Origin: Trichococcus flocculiformis
GTDB lineage: Bacteria > Bacillota > Bacilli > Lactobacillales > Aerococcaceae
Reading direction: 5' to 3'
DNA: 55,192 bases
Assembly (NCBI RefSeq): GCF_900113645.1
Contig: NZ_FOQC01000013.1
Span: 1-55,192 of the forward strand
The notes below the pieces were generated by a model. That model was not told the origin of the DNA. It did not search any database and was given only the letters and a program-made list of their open reading frames with translations. A program made the position numbers and the translations under genes. This document shows positions 1 to 7,887 of the stretch, one piece after another (within the stretch, counting starts at the first letter, position 1; each line of letters opens with the position of its first letter).

Positions 1-1
1 G

Positions 2-742
2 TTTCAATATATTGTGGCCGATGCGGGGTATGGCAGTGAAGAAAATTATCAAAGCATCATCGACGATTACGAAAAAGTGCCGTTGATTCCGTACGGTATG
101 TACCATGCAGAACAGAAAAAAAAATATAAAAATAATCCCCAGTACCGTGCTAACTGGGACTATGACGAAATTGCGGATACATACGTGGACCCCGATGGGG
201 TGTGGTTCAGCTTCTCCCACTACAGCACCCGGACCGATAAAAATGGGTTTCAGCGTCAGTTCAAGGTCTACAAAGCAGATAAAGAGCAGGAAGACAGCCG
301 GTTAAACGAGCTGGCGAGGACCCCGAAGGGCAAGCTGCGAACAACCTCTGTCAACTACAACTGGGAGTACTTCAAGCAACAAGTAAAAGAAAACCTGGAA
401 AGCGAAACGGGGAAACGGATCTACGCGCAAAGAAAGATTGACGTAGAAACGGTTTTCGGTCGCATGAAGGGTCATTTTGGTATGCGCCGGGTTCATGTGC
501 GAGGCAAACAAGCCGTTCACAATGATATCGGCCTGATGCTCATGGCCATGAACTTGACGAAATTGATGCTGGAATTGGGCAGGTGGACTGCCCAATTCTC
601 ACATCATTCAACGAAAAAAGAAACGCAACAGATCCTCAGTCAAAAAAAGGCTGGTTTCTGTTGTGTTTCTTTTTATTTGGAGCTAGTTATTTCCCAGTCC
701 CAATTTTTGCTTTGCATGATGTTATTGATTTTCTGTTTTTAA
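2..742 (+). CDS. IS1182-type transposase, C-terminal part (cut by window edge)
   Basis: The reading frame is open from the first bases of the window, so the gene begins upstream. It opens with FQYIVADAGYGSEENY, which looks like the block around the second Asp of a DDE transposase. Near base 430 it encodes KIDVETVFGRMKGHFGMRR, the usual C-terminal Glu block of IS1182/IS4-like enzymes. The enzyme would cut and join insertion-sequence ends. The last ~45 codons run past the normal family end (near MNLTKLMLELG) into the hairpin at 619-674 and look like unselected read-through. No clear terminal inverted repeat was identified, so the outer edge of the element is not fixed. Whether the copy is intact cannot be judged. 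Confidence 0.75.
   Translation, partial: FQYIVADAGYGSEENYQSIIDDYEKVPLIPYGMYHAEQKKKYKNNPQYRANWDYDEIADTYVDPDGVWFSFSHYSTRTDKNGFQRQFKVYKADKEQEDSRLNELARTPKGKLRTTSVNYNWEYFKQQVKENLESETGKRIYAQRKIDVETVFGRMKGHFGMRRVHVRGKQAVHNDIGLMLMAMNLTKLMLELGRWTAQFSHHSTKKETQQILSQKKAGFCCVSFYLELVISQSQFLLCMMLLIFCF
619..674 (+). terminator. Intrinsic terminator after the transposase gene
   Basis: Fourteen bases at 619-632 (AGAAACGCAACAGA) pair with 657-670 (TCTGTTGTGTTTCT), including one G-T pair, and a T run follows at 671-674. It lies inside the 3' tail of the transposase frame and before the oppositely oriented hemolysin III gene. Confidence 0.6.
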
Positions 743-1395
743 ACATACAAGAAGATGCCGAAAAACATAAAAGCGGCGCCTGCCATAACAAAGAGATGCC
801 AAATGACATGCATAAAGCCGTATTTTTTGTTCGAGTAAAAAATAGTCCCCAAACTGTAACTCAAACCACCTAAAGCGATCAGCACAATGCCGTTCAGACC
901 GAGTGTCTGGTACATCGGTTGAATGATGAACAGCGCCATCCATCCCATACCCAAGTACAAGAGGGTGGAAATACCGTTGAATTTTCCGACGAAAAAGATC
1001 TTCAGGATAATGCCGATGATTGCGATTGCCCAAACGGCAATGAACAAAGCTCTGCTTTGACCGTTACGTACCGCAATCAAACAAAACGGCGTATACGTCC
1101 CTGCAATCAACAAATATATGGCTGCGTGATCGATGTAGCGGAATATCTTTTGGAAGCGGGTCATACTGAAACTGTGATAGAGCGTCGATGACAGAAAAAG
1201 TAAAATCATCGAAGCACCGTAAATGGCATAAGCTACGACTTCTGTAACGTTTCCTGATTGGGACCCCTTCAAAATGAGTAAGACGCATCCTACGATGCTA
1301 AGCAAGGTCCCGATTCCATGCGTTACGGCATTCAACACTTCGTTTACGATGATTTTGCGTCTGCCTTCTGTTTGCGGAAAAGTAGTCACATTCAT
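739..1395 (-). CDS. trhA: Hemolysin III / TrhA (PAQR-like) membrane protein
   Basis: A 218-residue, very hydrophobic protein with about seven membrane segments, as expected for the hemolysin III (YqfA/TrhA) branch of the PAQR superfamily. Conserved polar residues sit where the family places its metal site: STLYH (His74), YIDHAAIY (Asp89, His90) and HVIWH near the C-terminus (His196, His200). Family members act in the cytoplasmic membrane; E. coli YqfA affects membrane energetics, and the hemolysin name comes from an early Bacillus cereus report and may mislead. The ATG follows AAGGAGGA at good spacing. An extended -10 lies at 1470-1478. The gene appears monocistronic and converges with the transposase gene. 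Confidence 0.88.
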   Translation of the reverse strand: MNVTTFPQTEGRRKIIVNEVLNAVTHGIGTLLSIVGCVLLILKGSQSGNVTEVVAYAIYGASMILLFLSSTLYHSFSMTRFQKIFRYIDHAAIYLLIAGTYTPFCLIAVRNGQSRALFIAVWAIAIIGIILKIFFVGKFNGISTLLYLGMGWMALFIIQPMYQTLGLNGIVLIALGGLSYSLGTIFYSNKKYGFMHVIWHLFVMAGAAFMFFGIFLYV

Positions 1396-1469
1396 TCCTC
1401 CTTGTTGCCTGACAGCAATTTTTTTTGGCCAAAGAAAAAAACAGTCTCCAACAACGTCCTTCTGAATGC

Positions 1470-1478
1470 ATTATAGCA
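1470..1478 (-). promoter_or_regulatory. Extended -10 promoter candidate for trhA
   Basis: On the minus strand the sequence reads TGCTATAAT, a perfect -10 hexamer with the TGn extension, about 75 bases upstream of the trhA start. No convincing -35 is seen. Confidence 0.45.
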
Positions 1479-1569
1479 CATTAAATGGTAAGCTTTAGAA
1501 AATCATAGTATCCCTTCCGCAAAAAAAGATTGGGACTTTCAGAAAGATATCTTTAAAGGAGCGAGTTCA

Positions 1570-2193
1570 ATGGGAATCAATCAACAAAGAAGTGTGAGGA
1601 ATAGTCCGAATCCATGGAAAATTGGATTCATAACCTTGTCGCTCATACTGGTGCTGGCAGCAATTTGGATTTTCTCGAAAATTGCGATGGTTCAGCCTAG
1701 CCAAACAGCGACTGATGCTCTAACCACGACGCAATCAGCGGATCAGCTCTCGATAGGGTTGTCCTTGAGCAATAACGAATTGGCGGTCATCGCCAATGAA
1801 TATCTGAAATCCGAGCAGAGCTTGGATGGCTACTCGTTGGAGATGACGGATGCGGTGACTTTAAAAGGAGAGACTGTACTTTTGGGGCTTTCGATCCTGT
1901 TCGCTCTAACAGGAGAGCCGCATGCGACAACGGACGGTAATCTGCAGCTGAAGGTGACCGATATTTCCCTAGGTGGGCTGTCTTTGCCCGAAAAGGAAGC
2001 CTTGACTCTTTTGGCTCAATTTTTGGAATTGCCTGCATTCGTCAGCTTGGATGCGGATTCGGAAACCGTACTGATGAATTTGGCCAACATCAAACTTCCG
2101 AAAGAGAGTGCCATCCGCTTGCTTTCGATCGATAAAGAGACGAAAGAATATTCGTTTGAAGTAAGCATACCAGCAGAAAATTTGTTAAAATAG
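1570..2193 (+). CDS. YpmS family membrane-anchored protein (DUF2140)
   Basis: A 207-residue protein with a short charged N-terminus, one membrane segment (about residues 18-38) and an outside domain. The stretch LSLSNNELAVIANEYLK and the following beta-rich region resemble YpmS/DUF2140 proteins of Bacilli, extracytoplasmic proteins of unknown function that some compare with lipid-binding folds. The ATG follows AAAGGAGCG. It is followed closely by yozE and deoD on the same strand, so co-transcription is likely. Function is not assigned. Confidence 0.75.
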   Translation: MGINQQRSVRNSPNPWKIGFITLSLILVLAAIWIFSKIAMVQPSQTATDALTTTQSADQLSIGLSLSNNELAVIANEYLKSEQSLDGYSLEMTDAVTLKGETVLLGLSILFALTGEPHATTDGNLQLKVTDISLGGLSLPEKEALTLLAQFLELPAFVSLDADSETVLMNLANIKLPKESAIRLLSIDKETKEYSFEVSIPAENLLK

Positions 2194-2208
2194 AAAGAGG
2201 CCTAATTT

Positions 2209-2433
2209 ATGAGACAATCTTTTTACCTTTTCATCCTGACGTATCGAGACCCATACAAAAAGGACAAAAAAACAGCATTTGCGAACCGGGTTTCCGAGGA
2301 TATCGGCTTTCCGAAGCAAATGACCGATTATCACGAACTTGCCGATTACCTGGAATTGAGCGGAGAGTACACAGAGTTCATGTCCGTATTTGATGAGTTG
2401 TTCGAAGTATACATCGAGAGAAACCAAAACTAG
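2209..2433 (+). CDS. YozE family small protein (UPF0346)
   Basis: A 74-residue acidic protein beginning MRQSFYLFILTYRDP. It matches the small SAM-like YozE/UPF0346 family, whose members keep the aromatic N-terminus and the H-E-LADYLE block (here about residues 43-52). The molecular role is unknown. The ATG follows AAAGAGG and sits 15 bases after ypmS, with deoD starting 21 bases downstream. Confidence 0.8.
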   Translation: MRQSFYLFILTYRDPYKKDKKTAFANRVSEDIGFPKQMTDYHELADYLELSGEYTEFMSVFDELFEVYIERNQN

Positions 2434-2454
2434 ATAAAGAAAGAAGGAAATGAA

Positions 2455-3156
2455 ATGAGTACACACATTGCAGCAAAACCTGGTCAAATCGCGGAAACTG
2501 TTTTATTGCCGGGCGACCCATTGAGAGCGAAGTATATTGCCGAGACCTATTTGGAGAATGTCGAACAGTACAATTCTGTCCGGAACATGTTCGGATATAC
2601 GGGGACATACAAAGGTAAACGTGTCTCTGTCCAAGGCACAGGGATGGGTTTGCCTTCCATCATGATTTACGCAAACGAATTGATCACTGAGTACAATGTA
2701 CAGAATTTAATCCGGGTCGGTTCCGCAGGGGCAATCCAAAAAGATATCCATGTGCGTGATATCGTCATTGCCCAAGGAGCGACCACCGATTCCAGCGTTG
2801 TCAGCAATACATTCAATGGTCAAGTCAATTTTGCGCCAATCTGTAGCTTTGAATTGATGCACAATGCCTACCTGGTTGCGAAGGAAAGAAATCTATCCGT
2901 CCACGTCGGCAATGTCCTGTCTTCGGACCGCTTCTACAATGAAGAGTTGGATAAACAAAAGTTGGCTGACTATGGCGTTCTGGCCGTGGAAATGGAAGCT
3001 GCCGGTCTCTACTTGCTGGCCGCCAAATACAACCGGAAAGCTTTAGCTTTATTGACCATCAGCGACCATATCCTGACAGGGGAAGAGACGACTGCCGAAG
3101 AGCGTGAAACTACGTTCGATGACATGATGCTCGTTGCTTTAGAATCTATCCTATAA
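2455..3156 (+). CDS. deoD: Purine nucleoside phosphorylase, DeoD type
   Basis: A 233-residue hexameric-type purine nucleoside phosphorylase. It splits purine (deoxy)ribonucleosides with phosphate to free base and (deoxy)ribose-1-phosphate in salvage. The phosphate ligands known from E. coli fall at identical positions: Gly20, Arg24, Arg43, Arg87 and Ser90. VEMEA (Glu179, Glu181) binds the ribose and TISDH provides the catalytic Asp204. Length matches the family. The start follows GAAGGAAATGA. Its place behind ypmS-yozE and just before the S41 protease suggests a mixed operon rather than a dedicated deo operon. Confidence 0.95.
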   Translation: MSTHIAAKPGQIAETVLLPGDPLRAKYIAETYLENVEQYNSVRNMFGYTGTYKGKRVSVQGTGMGLPSIMIYANELITEYNVQNLIRVGSAGAIQKDIHVRDIVIAQGATTDSSVVSNTFNGQVNFAPICSFELMHNAYLVAKERNLSVHVGNVLSSDRFYNEELDKQKLADYGVLAVEMEAAGLYLLAAKYNRKALALLTISDHILTGEETTAEERETTFDDMMLVALESIL

Positions 3157-3177
3157 TCTTAAAGAGGTGTACTTTGA

Positions 3178-4650
3178 ATGGGCAACAACGGTCATAAACT
3201 AAAAAAACGTGGAGTCAAGCTCTCCATCTACTTCCTGTCCTTACTTATCGTCGCAATTGCGGCTATTGGCGGGACGTATGCGTGGATCGGCAGGAGCGTT
3301 ACTCTCCCATCGACAGTAGAGATTATCCAAGGCACAAACAGTTCGACATTGGATATAGCTGCATCCGAACGCATCGGAGCTGTCTATCAGACACTGCTCA
3401 ATAATTATGTCGAAGGTGTCGATAAAGAGGCGTTGATTGAGGGTGCCTTGAGCGGCATGGTGGAAGCAGTCGGCGATCCCTACAGTCAATACTTGAACAC
3501 AGAAGAGAGCGAGAACTTGGATGAGACGATTTCCGCCTCATTCGAAGGAATTGGAGCTGAAATCATGTCCTTGAATCAGCAGATTGTCATCGTTTCGCCG
3601 ATCAAGGGCTCTCCAGCTGAAAAAGCAGGACTGTTGCCGAATGACATCATTCTCAGTGCGGATGGCGAATCATTGCAGGGCTTAACGGCAAGCGAAGCAG
3701 TCGCGCTGATCAGAGGCGAAAAAGGAAGTGAAGTGGTCCTGGAAATCGTTCGCGGTGACCAGACATTCAAAGTGAATATCACCAGAGACACGATTCCGAT
3801 CGAAACGGTGACTTTTGAACTGGATGAAGAATATCCGGAAATCGGCATCGTCCACGTTTCCAGTTTCTCGACGCCGACCTATGACGATATCGTCAGCGCT
3901 GTAACGGATCTGCGTACACAAGGCGCCACATCCTTTGTGTTTGATTTCAGGCAGAATCCAGGCGGTTTGTTGGATCAAGCTCTGAAGATCAGCAATATGT
4001 TCCTTGACGACGGCGACGTCATCATGCAGACGCAAGAAAAAGATGCCGAGCCGAATAAGATTGTGGCCAGCGAAAGCGAGTTCGGAGATTTCAAGATAAC
4101 CGAACCAAGCGTACTGCTTGTTGATGAGGGAAGTGCCAGTGCATCGGAAATCGTCGCGGGAGCTCTGCAGGAATCATCCGAAATTCCGTTGGTTGGGACG
4201 ACAACCTTCGGCAAGGGGACTGTGCAGACAGTGTATCCGTTGACCGAAAGCAGCGAGTTGAAATTGACGGTTGCCAAGTGGCTGACGCCAAACGGCAACT
4301 GGATCCACCAAAAAGGCATTGCTGTGGACTACGAAGTTGCTCTTCCGGAATACGCCACTTTAACGATTATCGATTCTACGGCAACCTATGAAGAAGGAAC
4401 TGTCTCGGAAGAGGTCAAGAATGTGGAAGCGATGCTGAACGCCATCGGATACGCGGTCGAAGCAGACGGTTACTACGATGAAGCTACTGTCGAACAGGTA
4501 GCCTCATTCCAAGCTGCAAATGAGCTGGATGCAACCGGAATCGTAACGGGCGACACCGCGTTGGCTATTGTTGAAAAATTGCGCGAAGTTCTTACGGAGA
4601 ACGATACACAGTATGATAAAGCTGTGGAAATATTGATGGGGAACGAATAG
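3178..4650 (+). CDS. S41 carboxy-terminal processing protease with PDZ and peptidoglycan-binding domains
   Basis: A 490-residue CtpA/CtpB-like protease. It has one membrane segment (about residues 14-37), a PDZ domain (about 120-205), the S41 fold, and a C-terminal putative peptidoglycan-binding repeat (about 395-475). The Ser-Lys-Gln catalytic set is visible: Ser321 in GSASASE, Lys346 and Gln350 in FGKGTVQ, with the same 25- and 4-residue spacings as B. subtilis CtpB. It should be anchored in the membrane and cut exported or cell-wall proteins near their C-termini. The start follows AAAGAGGTG, 21 bases after deoD. A strong terminator follows. Two signal peptidase genes come next, so this is a protein-export neighbourhood. 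Confidence 0.93.
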   Translation: MGNNGHKLKKRGVKLSIYFLSLLIVAIAAIGGTYAWIGRSVTLPSTVEIIQGTNSSTLDIAASERIGAVYQTLLNNYVEGVDKEALIEGALSGMVEAVGDPYSQYLNTEESENLDETISASFEGIGAEIMSLNQQIVIVSPIKGSPAEKAGLLPNDIILSADGESLQGLTASEAVALIRGEKGSEVVLEIVRGDQTFKVNITRDTIPIETVTFELDEEYPEIGIVHVSSFSTPTYDDIVSAVTDLRTQGATSFVFDFRQNPGGLLDQALKISNMFLDDGDVIMQTQEKDAEPNKIVASESEFGDFKITEPSVLLVDEGSASASEIVAGALQESSEIPLVGTTTFGKGTVQTVYPLTESSELKLTVAKWLTPNGNWIHQKGIAVDYEVALPEYATLTIIDSTATYEEGTVSEEVKNVEAMLNAIGYAVEADGYYDEATVEQVASFQAANELDATGIVTGDTALAIVEKLREVLTENDTQYDKAVEILMGNE

Positions 4651-4654
4651 TCCG

Positions 4655-4692
4655 AAAGGTTTGGCTGCTTTTTCGAAGGGCCAAACCTTTTT
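4655..4692 (+). terminator. Intrinsic terminator after the S41 protease
   Basis: AAAGGTTTGGC (4655-4665) pairs perfectly with GCCAAACCTTT (4680-4690) and runs into T residues. It closes the ypmS-yozE-deoD-protease group. Confidence 0.85.
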
Positions 4693-4812
4693 GTAATGTC
4701 CGGAATTGCTTGGAAGTATCGCCTTTGGATTTGTTGCAATTCTTTTTGTGCGTAAAATATGCTAAACTATGAGTATTGTTTTCGTAAACTATAACCAAAA
4801 AGGTTGATACCG

Positions 4813-5361
4813 ATGAAAGTAGATAAAAAGATGCAGGATGGGATTTGGGATTGGGTGAAGGCGATCATCTTAGCCTTGTTGCTGGTGCTCATCATCCGTT
4901 TTTATGTTTTCATTCCGTTGAAAGTTGAAGGCGACTCAATGAGTCCAACGCTAGCACAGGGCAACTATCTCTTATATGAGACATTTTCGGACATTGATCG
5001 CTTTGATATCATCATCTTCAGCAATGAAGATGGGCAAACGCTCATCAAGAGAGTCATCGGGTTACCGGGTGATTCCATTTCATACAGTGAGGATCAGCTG
5101 TATCTGAATGGAGAGGTCATCGAAGAGCCTTTTCTTGGGACGGAGCAGCAACAGGGAATGGATGTTTTCACTTCTGATTTTGATTTGTTTTCCTTGACAG
5201 GAGTTGAGATAGTCCCGGAGGATAGTTATTTTGTGCTTGGGGACAATCGAGTGCGTAGCCGGGACAGCCGGATATTCGGTTTTGTGCCACAGGCTGATAT
5301 AGCCGGAAAAGCTGCAATGGTGTATTTTCCGTTTGAGGATTTTGGCTTTATTGAAAATTAA
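4813..5361 (+). CDS. lepB: Type I signal peptidase (first of a tandem pair)
   Basis: A 182-residue S26A signal peptidase with one N-terminal membrane anchor (about residues 14-30), catalytic Ser42 in GDSMSPTL and general-base Lys79 in IKRVIGLPGD, plus the C-terminal GDNR box. It removes signal peptides from exported preproteins on the outer face of the membrane. I chose ATG at 4813 because AAAAAGG ends 9 bases before it; an in-frame TTG at 4804 would add three residues but lies on top of that site. The gene lies after a terminator, so it needs its own promoter. The second copy at 5395 differs clearly in sequence and N-terminus. Confidence 0.93.
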   Translation: MKVDKKMQDGIWDWVKAIILALLLVLIIRFYVFIPLKVEGDSMSPTLAQGNYLLYETFSDIDRFDIIIFSNEDGQTLIKRVIGLPGDSISYSEDQLYLNGEVIEEPFLGTEQQQGMDVFTSDFDLFSLTGVEIVPEDSYFVLGDNRVRSRDSRIFGFVPQADIAGKAAMVYFPFEDFGFIEN

Positions 5362-5394
5362 GAACCGACTGGGTTTATAAGAAAGGGTGATTCG

Positions 5395-6057
5395 ATGTCA
5401 TTTGGAAATAAAAATCATGATTACCAAGACTCTGGTTTTGTTTCAAGGAACGAAAGATTCGGAGTCGAACAAAAGAAAGATATTCAACCGGAAAAACGAG
5501 GTGGCTTTTTTCGGGAAGCGCTGAGCCTGCTTCTTTCGGTGGCGATTGCCTTTGTGCTGTTCGTTGTCATCCGGACTTATCTGTTTTATCCGTTCCAGGT
5601 TGTCGGTGATTCGATGGTACCCACTTTGGAGACGGGAGATCGGCTGATCCTGAACAAATTGGCCGAAGTTGATCGTTTTGATATCGTCGTGTTTCCTGCT
5701 CCTGACGGGACGGATGAAGAATATGTGAAACGCGTCATCGGGCTTCCTGGTGACGAAATCACTTATTTCCAGGATGAACTTTATATCAACGGCGAAAAAA
5801 TCGAGGAGCACTATCTGGAGCCGCTGAGAGAGGATTCAGGACAAATGCTGATGTTGGATGAAACCTTATTTGACATGACTGGGGAAACGTCCGTTCCTGA
5901 AGATACGTATTTCGTCTTGGGGGACAACCGCGTTGTTTCGAAAGATAGTCGTGTCTTCGGATTTATCCCCGCAGCGCAAATCGAAGGGACAGCTGATTTA
6001 AGACTGTGGCCTTTAAACAAAATAGGGATCATTGCTGATAATGGGGCAGAAGAATAA
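5395..6057 (+). CDS. lepB: Type I signal peptidase (second of a tandem pair)
   Basis: A 220-residue S26A signal peptidase. Catalytic residues are Ser73 (GDSMVPTL) and Lys112 (VKRVIGLPGD), and a GDNRVVSKDSR box is present. Compared with the upstream copy it carries ~35 extra hydrophilic N-terminal residues before its single membrane segment (about 41-60) and a longer insert before the GDNR box. The start follows AAAGGGTG and is 33 bases after the first gene, so the two are probably co-transcribed. Paralogous signal peptidases are common in Bacillales and usually overlap in substrate range; a division of labour here is inference. Confidence 0.93.
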   Translation: MSFGNKNHDYQDSGFVSRNERFGVEQKKDIQPEKRGGFFREALSLLLSVAIAFVLFVVIRTYLFYPFQVVGDSMVPTLETGDRLILNKLAEVDRFDIVVFPAPDGTDEEYVKRVIGLPGDEITYFQDELYINGEKIEEHYLEPLREDSGQMLMLDETLFDMTGETSVPEDTYFVLGDNRVVSKDSRVFGFIPAAQIEGTADLRLWPLNKIGIIADNGAEE

Positions 6058-6069
6058 AGAGACAACCGC

Positions 6070-6097
6070 ACACAAGTGTATTTGCACTTGTGTTTTG
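6070..6097 (+). terminator. Hairpin between lepB and rbgA
   Basis: ACACAAGTG (6070-6078) pairs with CACTTGTGT (6085-6093) over a six-base loop, followed by TTTTG. It is a likely terminator or attenuator after the signal peptidase pair. Confidence 0.55.
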
Positions 6098-6143
6098 TCT
6101 TGAAATGGAAGCGAAGGATTTACTTAGAAAAGGAAGTGTCAAT

Positions 6144-7022
6144 ATGTTAATACAATGGTTTCCAGGCCACATGGCAAAAGCGAAACGTGAAGCGTTAGAA
6201 AAATTAAAAATGGTCGATTTGGTGATTGAGTTGCTGGATGCGCGCCTTCCGGAATCGAGTCGGAACCCATTGATCGACGATATCATCGGAAACAAACCAA
6301 GATTGATTGTGCTCAATAAGGCTGACCTTGCGGATAAGACAGCCACAAAAGAATGGGTGGAATACTTCAAACAGGATAACAAAGCGCAGCGAGCCGTTTC
6401 GATTTCGACGCTTAACAATAAAGATGTAGAGAACATCAAAAGAGAACTGAAAGCGATGATGGCGCATAAAACGCAGGCGATGATCGCTAAAGGCGTCAAA
6501 CCTCGCGCCATCCGTTTGATGATCCTTGGCATCCCTAACGTCGGGAAGTCAACTTTGATCAATAAATTGATGCAGAAGAATCGAGCCCAGACCGGAAACC
6601 GACCTGGTGTGACAAAAGGGCAACAATGGCTGAAAATCGGCGGTGATTTCGAGTTGTTGGACACTCCGGGGATACTGTGGCCTAAATTCGAGGATCAGCT
6701 GATCGGTCAAAAACTTGCCCTAACCGGAGCAATCAAGGATACCGTTTTCCACAAGGATGATGTCGCTTTATTCGCGTTGCGTCATTTTATGCAGTATTAT
6801 CCAGGCAGATTGCAGGCATTCTATAAGGTGGACGAAAAAGAATTCGAAGGAGCGATTCCGGACCTGTTGATGGAATTGACCACGAAACTGCGCTTTGGCG
6901 AGGATTACAGCCGTGCCAGCGAGAGAATCATTTTTGATATCCGCGGCGGCAAACTTGGGCCTTATACTTTGGATCAGGTTCCCGTTAAACTGGCGGAGGC
7001 TGGAGAGGACTTAGCGGAATGA
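6144..7022 (+). CDS. rbgA: Ribosome biogenesis GTPase RbgA (YlqF)
   Basis: A 292-residue circularly permuted GTPase. The G4 motif NKAD (58-61) comes before the G1 P-loop GIPNVGKST (129-137) and the G3 DTPG (173-176), the diagnostic YlqF/RbgA order. The N-terminal WFPGHMAKAK signature is present. In B. subtilis RbgA matures the 50S subunit at a late step. I chose ATG 6144 because AAAAGGAAG lies just upstream and homologues start at MxIQWFPGHM; the frame is open further upstream but without a better site. The stop overlaps the rnhB start by four bases, as in B. subtilis. Confidence 0.95.
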   Translation: MLIQWFPGHMAKAKREALEKLKMVDLVIELLDARLPESSRNPLIDDIIGNKPRLIVLNKADLADKTATKEWVEYFKQDNKAQRAVSISTLNNKDVENIKRELKAMMAHKTQAMIAKGVKPRAIRLMILGIPNVGKSTLINKLMQKNRAQTGNRPGVTKGQQWLKIGGDFELLDTPGILWPKFEDQLIGQKLALTGAIKDTVFHKDDVALFALRHFMQYYPGRLQAFYKVDEKEFEGAIPDLLMELTTKLRFGEDYSRASERIIFDIRGGKLGPYTLDQVPVKLAEAGEDLAE

Positions 7023-7795
7023 ACAAACCATTGAGCATCGCTGCCATCAAGGAGCAGTTGCAGGAAATCCGATCGTTGGAAGATCCACGATGGACAACGA
7101 TCCGAGCCGACTCCCGCAAAGGCGTCCAAGCCGCGATCAAATCGTGGGAGCGGAATTATCAACTCGACCTCGCCTTGAAAGAACGGCAAATCCAGATGAT
7201 GGCCTTCGAAGAGGAACTGAAGGCAAATGGCCGGCTTGCCATCGCAGGTATCGATGAAGTCGGCAGAGGCCCGTTAGCCGGCCCGGTGGTCGCTGCCGCC
7301 GTCATTCTGCCGGCAGAGCTCCCTTTCCTTCCGGTCAACGATTCGAAACAACTCTCTGCAAAAAAAAGGGAGCAACTATACGATCAGATCATGGCCATTG
7401 CCGATGTCGGGATCGGATTGATTTCCCCGGAAACGATTGATGCCGTGAATATTTATGAAGCCACGAAACTGGCGATGATGCAGGCGATCGCCAATCTGAA
7501 ACAAGAACCGGACAGCCTGCTGATCGATGCCATGAAGCTTCCTTTGCCGATCGAGCAGCAATCGATCATTAAAGGTGATGCCAAATCGGTCTCCATCGCT
7601 GCGGCGAGCATTGTCGCGAAAGTATACCGTGATCGCCTGATGTCCGAATATGCGATTCAATATCCTTACTATGGTTTTGAGAAGAACGCCGGCTATGGCA
7701 CCCAACTGCATTTATCCGGTTTGGAATCGCATGGTATTACCCCTATCCACCGGAAGACGTTTGATCCTATCAAAAGCATGCTGAGAGATCAGTAA
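7019..7795 (+). CDS. rnhB: Ribonuclease HII
   Basis: A 258-residue RNase HII that cleaves RNA in RNA-DNA hybrids and removes single ribonucleotides from DNA. The active-site block GIDEVGRGPLAGPV supplies Asp79 and Glu80, and SLLIDAM supplies Asp170. A ~70-residue N-terminal extension of the usual bacterial substrate-binding type is present. It starts ATGA-style inside the end of rbgA, so the two are translationally coupled. It is followed by a terminator hairpin at 7840-7887 that merges into the dprA ribosome binding site. Confidence 0.95.
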   Translation: MNKPLSIAAIKEQLQEIRSLEDPRWTTIRADSRKGVQAAIKSWERNYQLDLALKERQIQMMAFEEELKANGRLAIAGIDEVGRGPLAGPVVAAAVILPAELPFLPVNDSKQLSAKKREQLYDQIMAIADVGIGLISPETIDAVNIYEATKLAMMQAIANLKQEPDSLLIDAMKLPLPIEQQSIIKGDAKSVSIAAASIVAKVYRDRLMSEYAIQYPYYGFEKNAGYGTQLHLSGLESHGITPIHRKTFDPIKSMLRDQ

Positions 7796-7839
7796 ACATT
7801 CTGTACTCCAAATGCAAACAATTGAATAAAGCTTAATGC

Positions 7840-7887
7840 AACTCCTTGCGTATTATCTTATCAGATTGTACGCAAAGGAGTTTTTTT
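7840..7887 (+). terminator. Terminator-like hairpin carrying the dprA ribosome binding site
   Basis: AACTCCTTGCGTA (7840-7852) pairs with TACGCAAAGGAGTT (7869-7882), with one bulged A, and the right arm runs into seven T residues (7881-7887) directly before the dprA ATG at 7888. The Shine-Dalgarno AAAGGAG lies in the right arm. The element is therefore a rho-independent terminator shape and also masks the start site of dprA. Confidence 0.75.

Noticed and set aside
739-1395. Hemolysin as a virulence factor
   Set aside because: The family name is historical; the sequence is a normal TrhA/PAQR-like housekeeping membrane protein.
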